DNA from: CAXBMB01 sp052078155
Lineage (GTDB): Bacteria; Pseudomonadota; Alphaproteobacteria; Kiloniellales; DSM-21159
Length of the DNA: 64,000 nt
Assembly (NCBI GenBank): GCA_052078155.1
Contig: JBQJBP010000001.1
Location: 2,170,001 to 2,234,000, forward strand
Direction: 5' to 3'
In this document: piece after piece, positions 51,540-60,858 of the stretch
Position numbering within the stretch: the stretch's first letter is position 1
How the letters are laid out: the number at the start of each line of letters is the position of its first letter
Program-made: the position numbers and the translations under genes
Notes under the pieces: model-generated
Database searches by the model: none
What the model was told of the DNA's origin: nothing
Seen by the model: only the letters and a program-made list of their open reading frames with translations

Positions 51540-53159
51540 GTGGAACAGGAACACACCCCCCATCCCTCTTCAGCGTCAGAGTCGTCCCAGAAATCCCGCG
51601 CAAATCCCGCGCGCAAAAGTCAGCGCCGTGGCCGCGGCACCCCCCGGCCCAGCCGGGATGTGGCCGACGCCTTCACCCTGCACACAGGCTACAACCGGCG
51701 GCCCCGCTTCGGCTTTTTGGACTCAGACGCCCTGGAGCAACTGAAGGCCCGCGCCTTCGACCTGCTGGCAGATTATGGCGTGGTGATCATTCACCCCGTG
51801 GTGGCCGAAGCCCTCAAGAAAGCCGGGGCCAGTGAAACCGGTGACAAGGACCGGCTCCGCTTGCCGCGGGAGCTGGTCACAGAAGCGCTGGATGCCACCC
51901 CCAAGGACATAACGCTTTACGGCAAGAAGCCCGCCTACAAGCTGCAGATCCCCCGCGCGGACGGCGGGTTCATCATGCGCACCGGCACCGGAGCGCACGG
52001 GTACGTGGACCCCAAAACGGCGCTCTACCGGGATCTGGATCTGACCGCCATCGCCGAAATGGGGGCCGTGGCCAGCGGCCTGGAACAGGTGGGATTCATC
52101 GCCCATCCCTTTGTGGCCGGCGTGCCGGAAATCACCGCTGACATCCATTCCTTCGGCACCCTGATCCAGCACACGGACAAGCACGTCTGGATGCAGCCCT
52201 ACGGCAAGGAAAACGTTGAATACCTGATGAAGATCGCCGCAGTGGCCGCCGGTGGGGAACAGGCCCTGAAAGAGCGTCCTCTGACCAGTTGCATCACCTG
52301 CTCCTTCTCCCCCCTGGAGTTCAAGTACATGGACTCCGAAGTCATCCTGCAGGCCGGACGCCATGGCCTGCCGCTGCACGCCTGCAGCCTGCCCTCGGCC
52401 GGGGGGACGGCACCGCTGTCCACAGCAGGCATGGTGTTGATGGCCGCCGCAGAGATCCTGGCCATGATCACAATCACCCATGTGACGGTACCAGGTACGC
52501 CGGTGATCGCCACCCCGCTGATGTTCAGCCTGGACATGCGCACGGGCAGTGCTCTGCAGTCCAGCCCGGAAACCCTGCAGGCGGTCAGCATGGCCGTGCA
52601 GGTGATGAAAGAAGGGTTCGGCCTGCCCACCCACACCTACGGATCCGGTTCTGACACGCCGGATGTGGATGTGCAGTCCATGGCGGAGCGGGCTCTGCTG
52701 GGACAAACGGTTGTCACCTCCGGTGCGGACATTCTGGGTGGCATCGGCCAGTTGGAATGCGCCACGGTCTTCAGTCCGGTTCAGGCGGTGCTGGACAACG
52801 AAGTGGGGGCCATGCTGCGCAAGTTCATTCAGGTCCCTGACGTCAGCGAGAGCAGTCTGAACTGGCAGGAAATCTCCTCCATCCGTACCGGCGGCCACTT
52901 CCTGGACAGCGGCCACACCCTGGCTCTCTGCCGGGATCAGCACCTGCCGGCTGTCTTCCTGCGTCAGGGGCGCGATGACTATGAAGCCTCTGACCGGCGC
53001 ACCGCCTTTGAAGAGGCCCGGGATAAGGCTCTGGCTCTGATTGATGCGGCCCCGAAAGACGGTCTGTTGTCAGAAGAGCAAAAGCTGGAGATTGCGGAGA
53101 TCACCGCTGCCGGGGACCATGCCATCCTCAACAACACCACGGCCTCGATGGTGATCTGA
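51540..53159 (+). CDS. MttB-family methyltransferase, non-pyrrolysine type
   Basis: A 539-residue protein from a GTG at 51540, preceded by GGAGG; a longer frame from a TTG at 51522 is less likely. It matches the trimethylamine methyltransferase (MttB) superfamily TIM barrel over its whole length, with a basic N-terminal extension of about 40 residues. It is read without an in-frame amber codon, so it is of the non-pyrrolysine type, whose studied members (MtgB) demethylate glycine betaine or other quaternary amines. No corrinoid protein or corrinoid activator gene is adjacent, so methyl acceptor supply must come from elsewhere. Confidence 0.88.
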   Translation: MEQEHTPHPSSASESSQKSRANPARKSQRRGRGTPRPSRDVADAFTLHTGYNRRPRFGFLDSDALEQLKARAFDLLADYGVVIIHPVVAEALKKAGASETGDKDRLRLPRELVTEALDATPKDITLYGKKPAYKLQIPRADGGFIMRTGTGAHGYVDPKTALYRDLDLTAIAEMGAVASGLEQVGFIAHPFVAGVPEITADIHSFGTLIQHTDKHVWMQPYGKENVEYLMKIAAVAAGGEQALKERPLTSCITCSFSPLEFKYMDSEVILQAGRHGLPLHACSLPSAGGTAPLSTAGMVLMAAAEILAMITITHVTVPGTPVIATPLMFSLDMRTGSALQSSPETLQAVSMAVQVMKEGFGLPTHTYGSGSDTPDVDVQSMAERALLGQTVVTSGADILGGIGQLECATVFSPVQAVLDNEVGAMLRKFIQVPDVSESSLNWQEISSIRTGGHFLDSGHTLALCRDQHLPAVFLRQGRDDYEASDRRTAFEEARDKALALIDAAPKDGLLSEEQKLEIAEITAAGDHAILNNTTASMVI

Positions 53160-53316
53160 CCTGAGTGATCTGACCTGCCCGGTCCTGGACTGCTGTGGAG
53201 CAAAAACTCTTCAGCAGCAAAAGAGTCACGACATCAAATCACTAAAATGATCACAGAGGCTCCCTTTATTGTTCGGGAAGACAAGATGATCCCTCGAACG
53301 CCTGTGGAGCCTCTCC

Positions 53317-54306
53317 GTGATCCCCTTTTCCCTTCTAGACCTCGCCCCCGTTCCGGACGGCAGCAGCACAGGTGATGCCCTGGCCAACACGCTGGATCTT
53401 GCGGTGCATGCGGAAGACCTGGGGTTCCATCGCTACTGGCTGGCGGAGCACCACAACATGCCGGGGATCGCCTCAGCCGCCACGTCGATCATGATCGGCC
53501 AGGTGGCGGCCCGAACGGCGCGCATCCGGGTCGGCTCCGGCGGGGTCATGCTGCCCAATCATGCGCCGCTGGTGATCGCCGAACAGTTCGGCACCCTGGC
53601 CACACTCTTTACCGATCGCATTGACCTGGGCCTGGGTCGCGCTCCTGGCACAGATCCGACCACTGCCCGGGCGCTGCGCCGGACCCTGACCTCCGGAGAT
53701 GATTTTCCCGGCGATGTTCAGGAACTGATGGGCTATTTCGAAGCTCCGGGCTATGGCTCCCCTGTTCAGGCGGTACCGGGTGCCGGAACAAAAGTCCCCG
53801 TCTGGATCCTGGGGTCCAGTCTCTACGGCGCCCAGCTGGCAGCTGACCTGGGCCTGCCCTATGCCTTTGCCTCCCACTTTGCACCGGCGGCCCTGCCACA
53901 GGCGCTGGAGCTTTACCGTCATACCTTCCGCCCTTCACAGCAGCTCGCCAAACCAACCTTCATGCTGGCCGTCAATGTCTTTGCCGCCGACAGCGATGAA
54001 GAGGCCCGGTTCCTGAAAAGCTCCGCCCGGCAGGCCTTTGCCAACCTGCGCAGCGGCCGCCCCGGCTTGCTGCCCAAACCGGCAGAAGATCTGGAAGAGC
54101 GCCTGCCCGCCCATCTCCTGGAAAGCGTGGACTATGCCCTGTCCTGCTCGGCCACCGGATCACCGGACAGCATTGCCCGGGATCTGGATGGCCTGTTGCG
54201 AACCTACCAGCCGGATGAAGTGATCCTGGCCGGACAGATCCACGAACACAGCGCCCGTAAGCGCTCTTTCCAGATTGCCGCTGAGGTTCTGAAAAGCCTG
54301 GGATAG
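53317..54306 (+). CDS. Luciferase-like flavin-dependent oxidoreductase (LLM class)
   Basis: A 329-residue TIM-barrel flavoenzyme. The N-terminal IPFSLLDLAPVPDG, WLAEHHNMPGIASAA and RVGSGGVMLPNHAPL are hallmarks of the YhbW/LuxA-like group 1 family that uses reduced flavin from a separate reductase. The GTG start has GGAG seven bases upstream. Family members oxidise small aldehydes, alkanes or sulfonates, but substrate is not readable here. It lies 157 bases after the MttB-type gene; co-transcription is possible. Confidence 0.88.
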   Translation: MIPFSLLDLAPVPDGSSTGDALANTLDLAVHAEDLGFHRYWLAEHHNMPGIASAATSIMIGQVAARTARIRVGSGGVMLPNHAPLVIAEQFGTLATLFTDRIDLGLGRAPGTDPTTARALRRTLTSGDDFPGDVQELMGYFEAPGYGSPVQAVPGAGTKVPVWILGSSLYGAQLAADLGLPYAFASHFAPAALPQALELYRHTFRPSQQLAKPTFMLAVNVFAADSDEEARFLKSSARQAFANLRSGRPGLLPKPAEDLEERLPAHLLESVDYALSCSATGSPDSIARDLDGLLRTYQPDEVILAGQIHEHSARKRSFQIAAEVLKSLG

Positions 54307-54336
54307 AGCGACCACCCCGAAGCATCACGGATCAAC

Positions 54337-55368
54337 TCAGCGCTGTTGAAAAAAGCGGGAGACGTGATCGATGATCTGATCCTGCAGCGCGGCCCGGGCT
54401 GGTCCACCCTGATCGCAAATGATCTCATCGCCGGGATCCCTTTGCGCGATCAGCACCCTGCTGCCTTCCTTGCACTGGCCCAGAAAGTCAAAGTGAGAGA
54501 GCTTTTCCGGTTCAACATACTGCACCAATCCCGAAGGAACGGCTTTCGCAAGCGCCCGGGATTCCCGATCCAGCGTCAGGCCCGAGTTCATGATCGGAGC
54601 ACCAAAGACCAGCAGGGGGCGGGAGATTGCGACCAGAGACTCTGTTGAGAAACTCTGAGTGCCCCCCAGATCAAACAGGGCAAAGGCCCGGATCCGCTGA
54701 TCGGACAGATCGGCTTCCATCTGGCTGCGGTCTTCAGCTGTCTGCGCGATCTTCCAGCCAGCCAGAATGCTGCAGGCCAGATCCCCTTCTGCACCAGCGC
54801 AAAAACGCTGGAGTTTGTCGGCATCGTAGCGCGCCCCGGCCAGAAGGGCCGCGGTAAAGCCGCCCAGAGAGTGCCCGGCCATGTAGACCCTGTCGGCTCT
54901 GATGCGGTCAGCCAGTACAGGGTCCTGTGTCAGATGGTCGATCACCTTTGTGATGTCTTTGGGACGCTCCCACAACTGGCGGCTGAGATCCGGGTCCCGC
55001 GACCAGGTTGACGTCCCAGGATGACTGATGGCCGCCACGACAAAACCTTTTCGGGCCAGCGCAGCTGCCAGCCAGGCCTGATTGAGCGCATTGCCATACA
55101 TGCCGTGGGACAGAACCACCAGCGGGAAGGGTCCGGGGGCGGATTCAGCCTCTTTGACCACCAGATTGGATAGCCAGACTTTGCTGACAACATCCGGGCT
55201 CAAAGGACCGGTAGCGTCGGTTGGATACCAAAGAAGGCCCTCCAGGGCTCTTTGCCCGTCCTTTTCTGGTATCTGCAGCGTCGTCATTCCTGCTTCAAAG
55301 GCCTGTGCCCGACCGACACTGACCAGCGCAAACAGACAGAATGCCATGACAGGCAGAAGTGATTTCAT
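54337..55368 (-). CDS. Exported alpha/beta hydrolase (PAF-acetylhydrolase/lipase-like)
   Basis: A 343-residue secreted or periplasmic hydrolase from the ATG at 55368, preceded by GGGGA. A signal peptide covers about residues 1-21 (MKSLLPVMAFCLFALVSVGR then AQAFEAG). The oxyanion region VVLSHGMYGNALNQ and nucleophile Ser in AGHSLGGFTAAL are present, and a His near the C-terminus (SHFDFLG) completes the triad. It resembles the PAF-acetylhydrolase/dienelactone hydrolase group of short-chain esterases. The frame continues far upstream, but that part is antisense to the neighbouring AraC-type gene and is not real. Confidence 0.85.
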   Translation of the reverse strand: MKSLLPVMAFCLFALVSVGRAQAFEAGMTTLQIPEKDGQRALEGLLWYPTDATGPLSPDVVSKVWLSNLVVKEAESAPGPFPLVVLSHGMYGNALNQAWLAAALARKGFVVAAISHPGTSTWSRDPDLSRQLWERPKDITKVIDHLTQDPVLADRIRADRVYMAGHSLGGFTAALLAGARYDADKLQRFCAGAEGDLACSILAGWKIAQTAEDRSQMEADLSDQRIRAFALFDLGGTQSFSTESLVAISRPLLVFGAPIMNSGLTLDRESRALAKAVPSGLVQYVEPEKLSHFDFLGQCKEGSRVLIAQRDPGDEIICDQGGPARAALQDQIIDHVSRFFQQR

Positions 55369-55527
55369 CGGTGATCCCCTGTGATGTAACGAAGATCTGA
55401 AACCTGGCGGGCCTGGCAAATTGAAACAATGCAGGGGGCCGTCTATACCTGTCCTGAAACCAGATGCAGGACAGCAGGGGAGGAAAATGGACAGCTCCCG
55501 ACGCGGCAAAGGACAAAGCAAACGCCC

Positions 55528-56571
55528 ATGAAGGATCCAATGCTGCTCAGCCTTCCCCTGCCGATGATCAGCTCCCTGCTCTGCGGCCTGCTGGCGCTGA
55601 TGATCTGGCGCCTGGATCTGGGCACCCTCAGGGCCAAGTTCACCTTCACCCTGCTCTTTGCCCTCTGTGCACTGGAAACCTTCCTGGTTGGCATCCGCTT
55701 TGGGTATGGGGTGGTGGATCTCATCCCTCTGCAGCGGAGCCTGCCGCTGTTCCTGGGCCCACTGATGTATCTCGGCTTTGCCTCTTTGACCCTCGACAGA
55801 CCGGGGTTCCGCCGCATCGCCTTTGCTCACCTCATCGCGCCCTTTGTCGCCCTGGGGCTTTTCTGGCAAAGCGTCGGGGATCTCAGGCAGCTGGATTGGC
55901 TGATCAGCGCCAGCTATCTTTTTTATCTCTGTGTTTTGTTTCAGCTTTGGCGCAAAGGCCCCGATGCCCTGACCCATGCGCGGCTGGAGGCTGCGGGCAG
56001 CCTGTCCGACTGGTTGCTGCGCCTGATGGGCCTGCTGGCTTTTGTCCTGCTGATGGACAGCCTGATCGCACTGGATTTTGCCCTTCACAGAGGGGCCAAC
56101 GTGCCCGGCCTGATTTCCTATGGCACCCTGCCCCTGCTGGTCATTCTGCTGATCATTCTTCTGACCATTCCCCGGTTGAACGCCCCTCGTGCCAAAGCCA
56201 AACCCTCTGTGGTCGAAGGCACAGAGCAGGACAGGCAGGTGATGGCACAGCTGGCGCAGATGATGGAGCAGGAGCAGCTCTATCTGGATCCGAACATTAC
56301 CGTGCAGCGGCTGGCACGACGCCTGCACCTGCCCAGCAAAACCCTGTCCAGCGCCGTGAACAGAAGCCAGAACAAGAACGTGTCTCAGTATGTGAATGAT
56401 CTGCGTCTGGCGCACGCGGCCCGTTTGCTGACTGAGCAGACAGACAGCGTCACCAAGGTCGCCGAGCAGTCAGGTTTCCTCACCCGCTCCAACTTCTATC
56501 GCGAGTTTCAACGCCTCTACGGTCAATCCCCCAGCCAGTTCCGGGCAGGCCAGGCCGGGACAGGTCCCTAG
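55528..56571 (+). CDS. Membrane-anchored AraC-family regulator
   Basis: A 347-residue protein from the ATG at 55528. About seven hydrophobic helices fill residues 8-225, joined to a C-terminal AraC domain with a helix-turn-helix pair (VQRLARRLHLPSKTLSSAVN and AEQSGFLTRSNFYREFQRLYG). This layout matches membrane-bound AraC regulators that sense envelope or lipophilic signals. It is divergent from the secreted esterase gene with 159 bases between, making that gene a likely target. A chimeric dispersed repeat follows directly after the stop codon. Confidence 0.88.
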   Translation: MKDPMLLSLPLPMISSLLCGLLALMIWRLDLGTLRAKFTFTLLFALCALETFLVGIRFGYGVVDLIPLQRSLPLFLGPLMYLGFASLTLDRPGFRRIAFAHLIAPFVALGLFWQSVGDLRQLDWLISASYLFYLCVLFQLWRKGPDALTHARLEAAGSLSDWLLRLMGLLAFVLLMDSLIALDFALHRGANVPGLISYGTLPLLVILLIILLTIPRLNAPRAKAKPSVVEGTEQDRQVMAQLAQMMEQEQLYLDPNITVQRLARRLHLPSKTLSSAVNRSQNKNVSQYVNDLRLAHAARLLTEQTDSVTKVAEQSGFLTRSNFYREFQRLYGQSPSQFRAGQAGTGP

Positions 56572-56629
56572 AGTCAAATCGCTTTAAGTGGAATCGCTAC
56601 GCGCTTCTAACTAAACCGTTCTTGCTCCA
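56569..56629. repeat. Dispersed palindromic repeat, copy 8 (A-left, B-right)
   Basis: TAGAGTCAAATCGCTTTAAG then GTGGAATCGCTACGCGCTTC and TAACTAAACCGTTC. It joins an A-type left half to a B-type right half and its first bases overlap the stop codon of the AraC gene. Confidence 0.8.
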
Positions 56630-56703
56630 GTCTCCCAAGGCCAACAGCTCTTCCCCTGCCGTGCCCGCCATGCCCCCCACTGCCAGCGGTGAGTAACAGA
56701 CTT

Positions 56704-57615
56704 CTAAGCCGGTTCAAGCTGCGCGCGCAGGCAGGCCACGTTGACCGCCAGACCGGGCAACAGCCACTGGAAAAGCCGCACCACCGCCAGCACCTCTTCA
56801 AGGGAGGCGTCTGCTTCGGCTGCCTGCTGCAGGTCGACCGGGCTCAGGCCCTCCAGGTTTGGCAGCTCCAGCAGCAGGGTCTGGGCTGTCTCATGCACCT
56901 GCGTTACCGCCTGTGCGTATCCCGGCTGCAGAACCCTGCTCTTCAGGTCAGGCCAGGCCAGATCAAAATAGCTGGGCCAGCGGGCAAAAGCCCGGTAGTC
57001 GGTGTTCACAAAGGGCAACCCCAATGTGGCTTTGAGATCTTCATAGAGTGCCTGCGTCGCCCCATCGGCATGATGTGCCTCCATTAAAGGCGGCTTGGCG
57101 TGCTGCGGCCGGGCTTCCAGGGGCCCGGCATCACCTGCGCCTGTCCAGGTATGACCTTCCAGCAATCTGCGCGCCAGGGTGGCCATCAGAATGTAGGGCA
57201 TGTTGCCTGCGGAGAAGACTTCAATGCAGGCACGAACGTCCGTCAGTTCGGCGGAGTCATAGCCCCGCTCGATCAAAGGGCCCTGCAGCGAAATCTGCCC
57301 CAGCGTCGCCGCCTGCTGTTGTGCCTGCTCCCGCAGGTCGTCACAGGCCTGATGAAAGCGCTGACGCCCGACCAAAGGCTGCAGGGCGGACCACAGCCTG
57401 TCGTAAAAGGTGGGGTAATGCGCAAAAGCCATGGCCACCACCCCCATCCAGGGGACGCCCAAACCGGCTTTTGTTTTTTCGTAACAGGCCAGCAGTGAGC
57501 CTTGTGCGGCGTATTCCGGCACAGGGTGTATCGCTGGCACAGGGTCAGGTTTCAGGCGGGGCAGCAATTCCGGCATGGGCACTCGCACAGCAGGTTTCAT
57601 CGCGGGGTGTTTCAT
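56704..57615 (-). CDS. DehI-family (group I) 2-haloacid dehalogenase
   Basis: A 303-residue protein of the DehI family, which hydrolyses both D- and L-2-haloacids without a covalent intermediate. The family's internal pseudo-dimer is visible: ACYEKTKAGLGVPWM with AFAHYPTFYD (residues 43-72) and ALYEDLKATLGLPFV with AFARWPSYFD (189-217). Asp206 in NTDYRAFARWP aligns with the water-activating Asp189 of Pseudomonas DehI. Length is close to that enzyme (296). Around the start, CCCGCGATGAAA is directly repeated, so translation could begin at 57615 or 57600. It is divergent from a FrnE-like gene; the haloalkane dehalogenase lies about 41 kb away. Confidence 0.85.
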   Translation of the reverse strand: MKHPAMKPAVRVPMPELLPRLKPDPVPAIHPVPEYAAQGSLLACYEKTKAGLGVPWMGVVAMAFAHYPTFYDRLWSALQPLVGRQRFHQACDDLREQAQQQAATLGQISLQGPLIERGYDSAELTDVRACIEVFSAGNMPYILMATLARRLLEGHTWTGAGDAGPLEARPQHAKPPLMEAHHADGATQALYEDLKATLGLPFVNTDYRAFARWPSYFDLAWPDLKSRVLQPGYAQAVTQVHETAQTLLLELPNLEGLSPVDLQQAAEADASLEEVLAVVRLFQWLLPGLAVNVACLRAQLEPA

Positions 57616-57787
57616 CGCGGGTCGTCATCACAGACCAAACGGAAAGAGACCATGAACCGGCCATCTGTTGCGTTTGGGGCTTAGCCTTCCAATCTACCAC
57701 GTAACCAATCCACTGATATCGAAGGCTTGCCGGAAGAGCTGTGCCTCTTCGTCTCAAAAGCCCTGTCGCCTGACCAAAGGAACTGTC

Positions 57788-58441
57788 ATGAGCCGCCAAA
57801 CCGACCCCATCCGTATCGACATTGTTTCTGATGTCGTCTGTCCCTGGTGTGCCGTCGGCTACAACCAGCTGGCCAATGCCGCTCAGGAGACTGGAATTGC
57901 CATCGACGTCCACTGGCATCCCTTTGAACTGAACCCCCAGATGGCCGAAGACGGGGAGAACCTGCGCGAGCATCTGATGGGCAAATACGGCATCTCGGAA
58001 GCCGATTCCGTTCAGGCGCGCCAGAAACTGACAGATCTGGGAACCTCCCTGGGCTTTGCCTTCAACTTCACCGATGACATGCGCATGTGGAACACCTTTC
58101 GCGCCCATCAGTTGATCGACTGGGCCGAAGATCAGGGCAAAGCCCATGACACCAAACTGGCTCTCTTTGAAGCTTACTTCACCCGGCGGGAAAATGTGGG
58201 CGACATCAAGGTGCTTGCTGCCATTGCTGCTCAGGTCGGCTTGAACCCTGATGACGCAACCAAGATGCTGGAAGAGGGGGAAAAGGCAGAGGTCGTGCGA
58301 CAGAAGGAGCAGTTCTGGACCAGCAACGGCGTGCAGGGTGTCCCCGCCATGGTGTTCCAGCGCGAACATCTGGTAACGGGCGCCCGGGGCGAAGAAGGCT
58401 ATGCGGCCATTCTGCAGCAGCTGGCCGCACAGGCGGCCTGA
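57788..58441 (+). CDS. FrnE-like DsbA-family oxidoreductase
   Basis: A 217-residue thioredoxin-fold protein from the ATG at 57788 (AAAGGAAC upstream), not the longer frame. The active site CPWC (Cys18-Cys21) follows IVSDVVCPW, and GVQGVPAMVF provides the cis-proline. It lacks a signal peptide, so it is a cytoplasmic FrnE/HCCA isomerase-type protein that reduces or isomerises disulfides or acts on glutathione conjugates. It is divergent from the DehI gene, with 172 bases between. Confidence 0.92.
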   Translation: MSRQTDPIRIDIVSDVVCPWCAVGYNQLANAAQETGIAIDVHWHPFELNPQMAEDGENLREHLMGKYGISEADSVQARQKLTDLGTSLGFAFNFTDDMRMWNTFRAHQLIDWAEDQGKAHDTKLALFEAYFTRRENVGDIKVLAAIAAQVGLNPDDATKMLEEGEKAEVVRQKEQFWTSNGVQGVPAMVFQREHLVTGARGEEGYAAILQQLAAQAA

Positions 58442-58565
58442 TCCTCACCCCGCCGCAAATCATGGGCAGGGACGGTAAAGGAGTGAGAAGGCGGCGATGT
58501 GAGAAAGGGAGAGGGACAGCCAAGAGGCTCCTTTTCCCGTAAGTTCTCGCCTTAAGGGGTGCCGG

Positions 58566-59963
58566 TCAGGCTCTCGCTCTTAAGCGTGCACCGCGGTTTT
58601 TCCAGGGACCCAGCCGGAGGGCCAGAGAGATGAACAGACCGTAGGTCAGCATGGCCAGCGCGACCACCTGAAAGAGATCATTGGCGGTCACGTCCGGCTT
58701 GGCAAAAAGCCAGTATCCCCCGGCCAGAATCACCAGCAAGCGCACGAAGGTGCCCATGGCCGGGAAAAACAGCGTGCCAATGCCCTGACTGCTGAAGAAC
58801 AGCGCCAGTCCCAGGGCAAAGAAAGCAAAGAAAGGCCCGACCCGGGTGATGTAGCTGATCAGCACAGCCGTCACGTCAGGGCTGGCCCCAAAGATCGTGG
58901 CCCAGCTTTCTGCAAAGGTTGCCAGCAAAAGGCCGATGCTGCCGACGACCACTGCCGCTGTGGTCGAGGCAATCCAGGCAATGCGCACGGCCCGGTCATG
59001 TTTACCGGCCCCGGTGGCCGCGCCACTCAAGGCCAGGGAAGCCCCGCCAACACCAAAAATCATGGGGATCATCAGCAGCTCTATGCGCGAGCCCAGGCCA
59101 TAACCGGCCAGCACATCCTGCCCCAGACGGGCCGCAAAACCGGCCAGAATCAGACTGGTGACGATGGTCATCAGCGACTGTGTCGCAGCCAGCAGGCCCG
59201 GGCGCAGCAGCCGACCGGTCAGGGCCCAGTCGATGGGTCCGGGCCGCAGGCGGACTTTGGCGGACGGCCGCAGCAAAAAGAACAACAGGATGATCAGCCC
59301 CAGGCCATAAGAGAATGCGATCAGCGTCGCCGCCCCCTCCACGCCGTAACCGGGAGATTGGTCGCTGCCAATGATAACCGGTCCGGACGCCAGCAGATGA
59401 ACCAGCGCAATGCCTGCCCCGGCAATCATGGGCCGAACCATATCCCCGGCCCCGCGCAACACGCTGCCGGACATGTTGTAAAGCCAAACTGTCACGCAGA
59501 AGCTGAAAAATGTACTGGCATAGGTCCAGGCGATCTCCAGCACCTCGCCCGTGCCACCCAACAGGGCAAACAGGGCTCGCCCGCCCAGCAAGACGCAGGT
59601 GGCCATAACCAGCGCGCCGCAAAGGCCCAGAAAGACAGCACTGCGAGCAACGGATTCAGCTTCCTGTTGGTTTCCTGCCCCCATGGCCCGGGCAACAGAT
59701 CCACTGACCGCGCCGCCGACAGCCCCGGCGGACCACATGGTGGTCAACATGTAGAGCGGAAAAGACAAAGCCACCCCAGCCAGAACCGTTGAGCCAAGCT
59801 CGGCCAGACGCCAGGCTTCCACCATCAAAGGCGTCATCAGCAGAAAGTTGGCCAGAGTGTTGGGCAGGCCCAGACGGGCCACCTGCGGCAGGATGGGACC
59901 GTCAATGAAGGAGGACTTGGTGGCCTTTGCCCCTTTGCCTGACTGACCTGAACCTGCTTCCAT
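58566..59963 (-). CDS. MATE-family efflux transporter
   Basis: A 465-residue multidrug/toxin exporter of the MatE family from the ATG at 59963 (a GTG four codons upstream is possible). Twelve predicted helices, in two six-helix halves with matching starts (GLPNTLANFLLMTPLM and GLLAATQSLMTIVTS). The hydrophilic first 20 residues carry no motif. Coupled to a sodium or proton gradient, it would expel cationic or amphipathic compounds. It stands alone; the dioxygenase behind it is on the same strand but 223 bases away. Confidence 0.9.
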   Translation of the reverse strand: MEAGSGQSGKGAKATKSSFIDGPILPQVARLGLPNTLANFLLMTPLMVEAWRLAELGSTVLAGVALSFPLYMLTTMWSAGAVGGAVSGSVARAMGAGNQQEAESVARSAVFLGLCGALVMATCVLLGGRALFALLGGTGEVLEIAWTYASTFFSFCVTVWLYNMSGSVLRGAGDMVRPMIAGAGIALVHLLASGPVIIGSDQSPGYGVEGAATLIAFSYGLGLIILLFFLLRPSAKVRLRPGPIDWALTGRLLRPGLLAATQSLMTIVTSLILAGFAARLGQDVLAGYGLGSRIELLMIPMIFGVGGASLALSGAATGAGKHDRAVRIAWIASTTAAVVVGSIGLLLATFAESWATIFGASPDVTAVLISYITRVGPFFAFFALGLALFFSSQGIGTLFFPAMGTFVRLLVILAGGYWLFAKPDVTANDLFQVVALAMLTYGLFISLALRLGPWKNRGARLRARA

Positions 59964-60186
59964 CCCTGACTTCACCCCTGCCCGTCTTTGTTCTTCTTTT
60001 CGTAGTCAAACAGTCAAAGGGAAATCCATAGCTGCTGCAAGACGGCTGGACCTTGCCTTTCGGAAAAAGCCTGTTGCTGGAAGTGACGTCTCTCAACGCC
60101 CCTGAACAGGGGCGGATACGCATCCGGGAACTGACGACCAGGGGTGGTGAGGCAGCTATGCCCGCGTTTCTGACAGCCACCTGGTT

Positions 60187-60858
60187 CTAGTAGCCGTCGA
60201 GAACGACAAGATCCACATGGGTCTCAAAGCTGGGACGGGCCAGCCCCGGAAGTTCTTTGATGTCCATCAGCACCCGTTCCTGTTCTCCCGGCTCCAGACG
60301 ATTGAACAGAAAGTCTGATCTGTTCTGGTCAAAGCCACGGCGATAGAGCTGCGTTGTCAGCAGCAGCCGCCCCTTGATCAGCACCCGCACATGAATGTGG
60401 GGTGTTCGGCTGCCATAAGGCACCGGCACGATGGTCCGGAAAGCAAAAAGGCCCATCGCATCCGTCATGGCGTGACCAAACCCCTGAAACCGGCTGTCAC
60501 GCTGCTTGTACCGGGGGTCACCTGGATGACGATAAATGCCGTCGACATCACACTGCCAGATTTCAATCTGGGCAGAGGGCAAGGGCCGGCCATTGGCATC
60601 GAGCAGCCGTCCTTCAAGGTAGAGAACCTCCCCCGGGGCCTCACCTTCCTGGCCGGTGACAAACAGCAGGTCTGCGTCGTCATCCCAGGGGATCCTGGTG
60701 GGATAAAAGGGGCCCTCCGGGCCCGCAGGTGTCATCGCCAAGACAGCTTGCGCGGTCCTGGCTGGCAAAAGACCAGGCAGAAGCAATGACGGAGCCGCCA
60801 ACATCACCTGTCGCCGACTGAAGCTGTTCCTGTATCTTTCCTGACGTCTGCGGTGCAT
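60187..60858 (-). CDS. Exported intradiol ring-cleavage dioxygenase-like protein
   Basis: A 223-residue protein of the protocatechuate 3,4-/catechol 1,2-dioxygenase fold. Non-heme iron ligands Tyr (DGIYRHPG), Tyr (VPVPYGSRTP) and two His (HIHV) are all in place. It has an N-terminal twin-arginine-like SRRQVMLAAP signal (residues about 14-40), implying export, which is unusual for catabolic intradiol enzymes but found in a branch of secreted relatives. It is roughly the size of a single protocatechuate subunit, with no partner subunit beside it. Substrate is unknown. Confidence 0.87.
   Translation of the reverse strand: MHRRRQERYRNSFSRRQVMLAAPSLLLPGLLPARTAQAVLAMTPAGPEGPFYPTRIPWDDDADLLFVTGQEGEAPGEVLYLEGRLLDANGRPLPSAQIEIWQCDVDGIYRHPGDPRYKQRDSRFQGFGHAMTDAMGLFAFRTIVPVPYGSRTPHIHVRVLIKGRLLLTTQLYRRGFDQNRSDFLFNRLEPGEQERVLMDIKELPGLARPSFETHVDLVVLDGY

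Noticed and set aside
55369..56415. N-terminal extension of the esterase gene to 692 residues
   Set aside because: It is antisense to the AraC-type gene and Gln/His-rich. A proper signal peptide and ribosome site mark the start at 55368.
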